8,927 nucleotides of DNA, from NCBI GenBank assembly GCA_031268245.1, contig JAIRXN010000019.1:1-8927 (forward strand), given 5' to 3'. Under the pieces are notes generated by a model. The model was not told the origin of the DNA. It saw nothing but the letters and a program-made list of their open reading frames with translations, and made no database searches. The position numbers and the translations under genes are program-made. Shown in pieces: positions 5,949 through 8,927 of the stretch (the first letter of the stretch is position 1; each line of letters opens with the position of its first letter). The stretch is from Treponema sp. Its GTDB lineage: Bacteria > Spirochaetota > Spirochaetia > Treponematales > Breznakiellaceae.

Positions 5949-6473
5949 CTAATATTTTTGGTTTGCGTATTCTACCCATCCGCCGGCTTCGACCAGGGCC
6001 TTTTCAAAACCTTCAAGTTTGAAAGGGACCGATTTCTCTTTACCGCCGGCCCTGAAATGCAGAACCGCCTTTTGGGTATCCGCATTCAGAACAGTTTCTT
6101 TCCCGGCAAAATCACGGAAAAGTTCATCCAGGGCCTCTTTTGGCAGTTCGCAGGCTATCATACCGCAGTTGTACATGTTCTGCCTGAAGATCCTTGCAAA
6201 ACTTTCGGCAATGACAATGTTTATACCGTTTACCTCCAGCGCCCAGGGAGCGTGTTCCCTGGAACTGCCGCAGCCGAAGTTTGCCCTGCTCAACAGCGCC
6301 CCCTTCCCGTCTATGTCCTGTCCGCCTTCAAAGCCGGGCAGCCTGAGATCTTCCAGCAGTCTGGGTTTCAGGGCTTCCTTGCTGCTTTCGTTGAGGTACC
6401 TCGCCGGGATTATTTCATCAGTATTAATGTCGTTTCTGTCCAGAAACAGAACCTTTCCTCCGAATGTCTTCAT
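5949..6473 (-). CDS. leuD: 3-isopropylmalate dehydratase, small subunit
   Basis: The 174-aa swivel-domain subunit pairs with LeuC to isomerise 2-isopropylmalate to 3-isopropylmalate in leucine synthesis. Family marks seen are DRNDINTDEIIPARYL (12-27), the substrate-loop region SRANFGCGSSREHAPWAL (about 62-79), and ESFARIFRQNMYNCGMIACEL (about 89-109). The length fits the short LeuD2 type found in archaea, clostridia and related bacteria rather than the roughly 200-aa E. coli type. The start ATG 6473 overlaps the leuC stop as ATGA and has GGAGG (6485-6481) 7 nt upstream, so translation is coupled. LeuD-type subunits also serve homoaconitase, citramalate-pathway and dimethylmalate enzymes, so the exact substrate is inferred. 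Confidence 0.93.
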   Translation of the reverse strand: MKTFGGKVLFLDRNDINTDEIIPARYLNESSKEALKPRLLEDLRLPGFEGGQDIDGKGALLSRANFGCGSSREHAPWALEVNGINIVIAESFARIFRQNMYNCGMIACELPKEALDELFRDFAGKETVLNADTQKAVLHFRAGGKEKSVPFKLEGFEKALVEAGGWVEYANQKY

Positions 6474-7771
6474 TGCAGATCCTCCGCTCGTGCGATTGTA
6501 CCCGCAACCGCCGTTGCCGCCGCGCTGGCGGGGCTCATCAGGTGAACCATGCCCCCCTTGCCCATGCGGCCCCAGAAGTTCCGGTTGGTGGTGGAGGCGC
6601 AGACTTCCCCGGCTGCGATAACGCCGTTACTCATCCCCAGACATGCGCCGCAGCTTGGATTGCTTACACAGAATCCCGAATCCAGAAAGATCTTTATAAG
6701 CCCCTCTTCCATGGCTTTGACATACACATCCTGAGTTGCCGGAACGAGAATTCCCCGCAGATGAGCGGCAATCTTTCTGTTTTTCAAAACCGCCGCGGCG
6801 GTCCGCAGATCTTCAATCCGTCCGTTGGTACAGGAACCGATATAAACCTGATCCACCCTTGTTCCCTTTAAGTCCCGGATCGGCTTTACCCTGTCGGGCT
6901 TGTACTCCACCGTTGCCAGCGGCTCAAGGGAAGAGCATTCAATATCAATGACGCCTGAGTATACCGCATCCTCGTCACTGCGCCACTGCGCAAAACCGGC
7001 CAGGGCTTCTTCTTTTGCGGCGTACTTTTCCTGTCCGCCGTTACCTTCCTTCAAGTACTTCCATAGATAATCAACAGTAACCATGTCGGGCATGCAGACG
7101 CCGCTGGTAGCCCCCGCTTCAACAGCCATGTTACAGATCGTCATGCGGCCTTCCATACTCATCTCTTCTACGGCTTTCCCCCGGAACTCCATCACCTTGC
7201 CGGTGGCGCCGGCCACACCGGTTTTTGCAATCACCGCAAGGATAAGATCCTTGGGATAGACTCCCGCAGGCAGCGAACCTTTAAGATTTATTTTGAGAGT
7301 TTCCGGTTTTCTGAAGGCGCACACTCCCTTTAGTATGCCTACTTCCAGATCCGTGGTGCCGACCCCGGCGGCAAAGGCCCCGAAGGCCCCGTGTGTACAG
7401 GTGTGGCTGTCCCCCATGATCACCGTAAAACCGGGACGCACAAAACCTTTCTCCGGGAAGATCGCATGGCATACACCGTTTCTGCCTACATCAAAGAAAT
7501 CCCTGATGTTGTGCCTTCTTGCCCAGTCCCGCAGAATTTTCCCCTGTTCCGCGGTGGCGGAATCCTTGGCGGGGCTCACATGATCGATGACCGCCTTGAT
7601 CTTTTCCGCATCAAAGACCCTGTCAAGATTCTTTGCCGCAAGATCGTTGATGGCGATGGGAGTGGTAATCTCGTGACAGAATACCCGGTCAAGTTTTAAT
7701 ACCCAGGTATCCCCAAAAGGTTTGTCCACCGTGTGGGTGTCAAAGATCTTCTCCGCCAATGTCTTTCCCAT
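6470..7771 (-). CDS. leuC: 3-isopropylmalate dehydratase, large subunit (LeuC2 type)
   Basis: This 433-aa aconitase-superfamily subunit binds a [4Fe-4S] cluster through Cys314 (GSCTN), Cys374 and Cys377 (NPSCGAC). Other family marks are MGDSHTCTHGAFGAFAAGVGTTDLE (written in two overlapping parts: GDSHTCTHGAF at 120-130 and GAFAAGVGTTDLE at 131-143) and the C-terminal STTNRNFWGRMG. Its size is that of the short LeuC2 type. The segment after the GVGTTDLE motif reads GILKGVCAFRKPETLKI (145-161), which departs from the more usual LWFKVPETIK-like text. The start ATG 7771 has AAGGAT (7783-7778) about 6-7 nt upstream. A separate promoter lies in the gap upstream. No leuA or leuB is in the window, so leucine synthesis is the likely but not certain role; other homologues act on homoaconitate, citraconate or dimethylmalate. 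Confidence 0.93.
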   Translation of the reverse strand: MGKTLAEKIFDTHTVDKPFGDTWVLKLDRVFCHEITTPIAINDLAAKNLDRVFDAEKIKAVIDHVSPAKDSATAEQGKILRDWARRHNIRDFFDVGRNGVCHAIFPEKGFVRPGFTVIMGDSHTCTHGAFGAFAAGVGTTDLEVGILKGVCAFRKPETLKINLKGSLPAGVYPKDLILAVIAKTGVAGATGKVMEFRGKAVEEMSMEGRMTICNMAVEAGATSGVCMPDMVTVDYLWKYLKEGNGGQEKYAAKEEALAGFAQWRSDEDAVYSGVIDIECSSLEPLATVEYKPDRVKPIRDLKGTRVDQVYIGSCTNGRIEDLRTAAAVLKNRKIAAHLRGILVPATQDVYVKAMEEGLIKIFLDSGFCVSNPSCGACLGMSNGVIAAGEVCASTTNRNFWGRMGKGGMVHLMSPASAAATAVAGTIARAEDLQ

Positions 7772-7839
7772 AAAATCATCCTTAAATATTAAAAACGCAT
7801 GTTTTGCGGCCGGGAAACTGAAGGTTCTTTAGTGAATGC

Positions 7840-7869
7840 AGTATATATTGAATTGTACGGAAGTATCAA
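7840..7869 (-). promoter_or_regulatory. Predicted leuCD promoter
   Basis: On the minus strand TTGATA (7869-7864) and TATACT (7845-7840) are 18 bp apart, each 5 of 6 to consensus. Transcription should start near 7833, giving a leader of about 62 nt with a Shine-Dalgarno. The leader holds no leucine-rich leader peptide, T-box or strong terminator that I can see; only a weak AAAAC/GTTTT stem lies at 7792-7805. Confidence 0.5.
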
Positions 7870-7873
7870 CGGG

Positions 7874-8704
7874 TTAAACGCTAAACCCTCCGCACTTTTC
7901 CATCTGTTTAATCAGAGCGGAAAGATCCCGGCTTAACGGGGCGGACAGGCGCAGGGTTTCTGCATAAAACTTACGTTTATGTTCGATTGAATTTTCGGGA
8001 TCAGCCTCCCCCGGAACGCAGCCTGAAGTATTACTGTCGGAAACCGGCAGTACGAGTTCCGCGGCGTGGAGACCCAGCCGTCCAAGGAGAGGCCGTTCAC
8101 TGTAGGGATCCCCCCGCCAGTCCCGTTTTATGCTGGAAAGGAATACCGGTTTCCCGCTGCCGTAGAGGGGGTCGGAGGCTACAGGATAGCCCAGGGCCGC
8201 CAGGTGAACGCGGATCTGGTGGGTTCTGCCGGTTTCGGGAAGGGCTTCCGCCACGCTGTAGTTTCCGGCGCTGCCCAAAAGCCTGAAGCGGGTCAGGGAT
8301 TTTTTCCCCTGGTATCTGTCGATGATGGTAAGATGCTTCTTGTTCCCGTCGGGGAGGAGGGGCAGGTCGCAGCTTTCTTCCTTCCAGGGCGGTCTTCCGC
8401 AGATGACGGCAATGTAGCGTTTGTATACTTCCCGGCCTTCAAAGGCTCCCGAAAGCCGCCTGAGCGTTTCTTCATCTTTGGCAAAAACCACAATACCCGA
8501 TGTATCCCGGTCGATCCTGTGAACCGGATAGATTCTCTCCTTTTCTTCGTTGTTCCGTCCGGCAAGAAACGCCTCCACAAGCCTGTCCAGCCTTTCCTTT
8601 GCCTCATCCCAGCGGTCTCCTCCCACGGCCAGCCCCGCGGCCTTGTTGACCGCCAGGATATGCCGGTCTTCATGGACGATTGAAAACGGCTCCTTTTGTT
8701 TCAT
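7874..8704 (-). CDS. RluA-family RNA pseudouridine synthase
   Basis: The 276-aa enzyme converts uridine to pseudouridine in rRNA or tRNA. The catalytic motif HRIDRDTSG spans residues 62-70 with Asp65 as the active-site aspartate. The second family motif GRTHQIRVHL lies at 159-168, followed by GYPVASDPLYG. It opens directly with the catalytic domain (FSIVHEDRHILAVNKAAGL) and lacks the S4 RNA-binding domain of RluC and RluD, so it is closer to RluA or TruC. The target position cannot be told from sequence. The C-terminal 55 residues include a polar stretch (VSDSNTSGCVPGEADPENS) that looks like an insertion before the last helices. No Shine-Dalgarno precedes ATG 8704. The start overlaps, by 35 nt, the 3' end of an open frame coming in from the right. 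Confidence 0.92.
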   Translation of the reverse strand: MKQKEPFSIVHEDRHILAVNKAAGLAVGGDRWDEAKERLDRLVEAFLAGRNNEEKERIYPVHRIDRDTSGIVVFAKDEETLRRLSGAFEGREVYKRYIAVICGRPPWKEESCDLPLLPDGNKKHLTIIDRYQGKKSLTRFRLLGSAGNYSVAEALPETGRTHQIRVHLAALGYPVASDPLYGSGKPVFLSSIKRDWRGDPYSERPLLGRLGLHAAELVLPVSDSNTSGCVPGEADPENSIEHKRKFYAETLRLSAPLSRDLSALIKQMEKCGGFSV

Positions 8705-8927
8705 GCTTTATTCTAGCTTTTTTCCCCGGTCTTTCCCAGAGCCTTGAGTCCGGAGCCGGGCGACCGGCGCCTTTAGTTCCAATTAGCCGTAGTATCACGC
8801 CGTCTGGGGCAGGGTCGGTGTATGACCATGCGCTGCCGTTATACGCCGCATACAGCTTAAGGTCCGGCCCCGCGGTGGCGTTGCGGTTTTTATTACCGTG
8901 ATCGACCGAGACAGCGTGGCCGTTCCC
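8670..8927 (-). CDS. C-terminal end of an unidentified protein (cut by right edge)
   Basis: An open minus-strand frame enters at the right edge and runs 85 codons to a TGA at 8672-8670. Its first 60 or so codons have strongly G/C-biased third positions like the neighbouring genes and read as a soluble, Gly/Asp/Tyr-rich sequence (GHAVSVDHGNKN, KLYAAYNGSAWSYTDPAPDG, GTKGAGRPAPDSRLW). This looks like a beta-rich surface or carbohydrate-associated protein, but I do not recognise a family. The last 25 or so codons lose the G/C bias (AAA, AGA, ATA), become basic and overlap the pseudouridine synthase start by 35 nt. That tail may be a read-through extension after a frameshift, or a sequencing error. 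A competing frame on the same strand ends sooner and looks less like protein. Confidence 0.5.
   Translation of the reverse strand, partial: GNGHAVSVDHGNKNRNATAGPDLKLYAAYNGSAWSYTDPAPDGVILRLIGTKGAGRPAPDSRLWERPGKKARIKHETKGAVFNRP
8710..8738 (-). promoter_or_regulatory. Weak candidate promoter of the pseudouridine synthase gene
   Basis: On the minus strand TAGAAT (8715-8710) lies 5 bp before ATG 8704, which would put +1 at or next to the A of the start codon. The element 17 bp upstream is a poor -35 (TGGGAA, 8738-8733, 3 of 6). No Shine-Dalgarno is present, which is why a leaderless start is considered. The site would lie inside the overlapping frame from the right. Confidence 0.3.

Noticed and set aside
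7792..7805. AAAAC-GCAT-GTTTT stem in the leuC leader as an attenuator
   Set aside because: The stem is short and A/T-rich, with no competing structure or leucine-codon leader peptide.
7871..7888. GGGTT/AACCC stem after the pseudouridine synthase stop as a terminator
   Set aside because: Only 5 bp with an 8-nt loop and no T-run on the minus strand.

Overview
The window looks like a piece of a moderately GC-rich bacterial chromosome. The gene content (AspRS, a split chromate-transporter pair, LeuC/LeuD, an RluA-type pseudouridine synthase and a signalling protein with an N-terminal multi-span membrane module) would suit a free-living or gut spirochaete of the Treponema type. That placement rests on general resemblance only and is weak. 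There are no rRNA or tRNA genes, no insertion sequence, no CRISPR array and no phage genes. Most of the window is ordinary housekeeping and metabolic chromosome.

Layout, left to right. A minus-strand membrane protein is cut by the left edge; it has its own promoter and a 13-bp palindrome next to the predicted transcription start. Next is a minus-strand UPF0158-GNAT fusion, divergent from aspS across an 80-bp gap. aspS is followed on the plus strand by two overlapping half-size chromate transporter genes. The second of these collides tail to tail with a minus-strand thioesterase gene. From there to the right edge everything reads on the minus strand. In the direction of transcription (right to left) the order is: the C-terminal end of an unidentified protein, an RluA-family pseudouridine synthase, leuC, leuD, an alpha/beta-hydrolase esterase, and the thioesterase.

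How the genes work together. LeuC and LeuD are the two subunits of one hydro-lyase (isopropylmalate isomerase family), translationally coupled by an ATGA overlap and read from their own promoter. The two ChrA halves likewise overlap by ATGA and probably form one heteromeric transporter. AspRS carries an His-Gly-Gly signature seen in non-discriminating enzymes, which would imply tRNA-dependent asparagine formation elsewhere in the genome.

The most interesting signal is in the control regions. Three first genes (UPF0158-GNAT, aspS, thioesterase) each have a near-consensus -35/-10 promoter with exactly 17 bp between hexamers. In each, exactly 6 bp separate the -10 from the ATG, and there is no usable Shine-Dalgarno. 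This predicts leaderless mRNAs that start at the A of the ATG. A fourth gene (the pseudouridine synthase) shows a weaker version. Genes inside operons or behind long leaders (chrA halves, leuC, leuD, esterase) instead have clear Shine-Dalgarno sequences. The window therefore seems to hold two initiation modes side by side.
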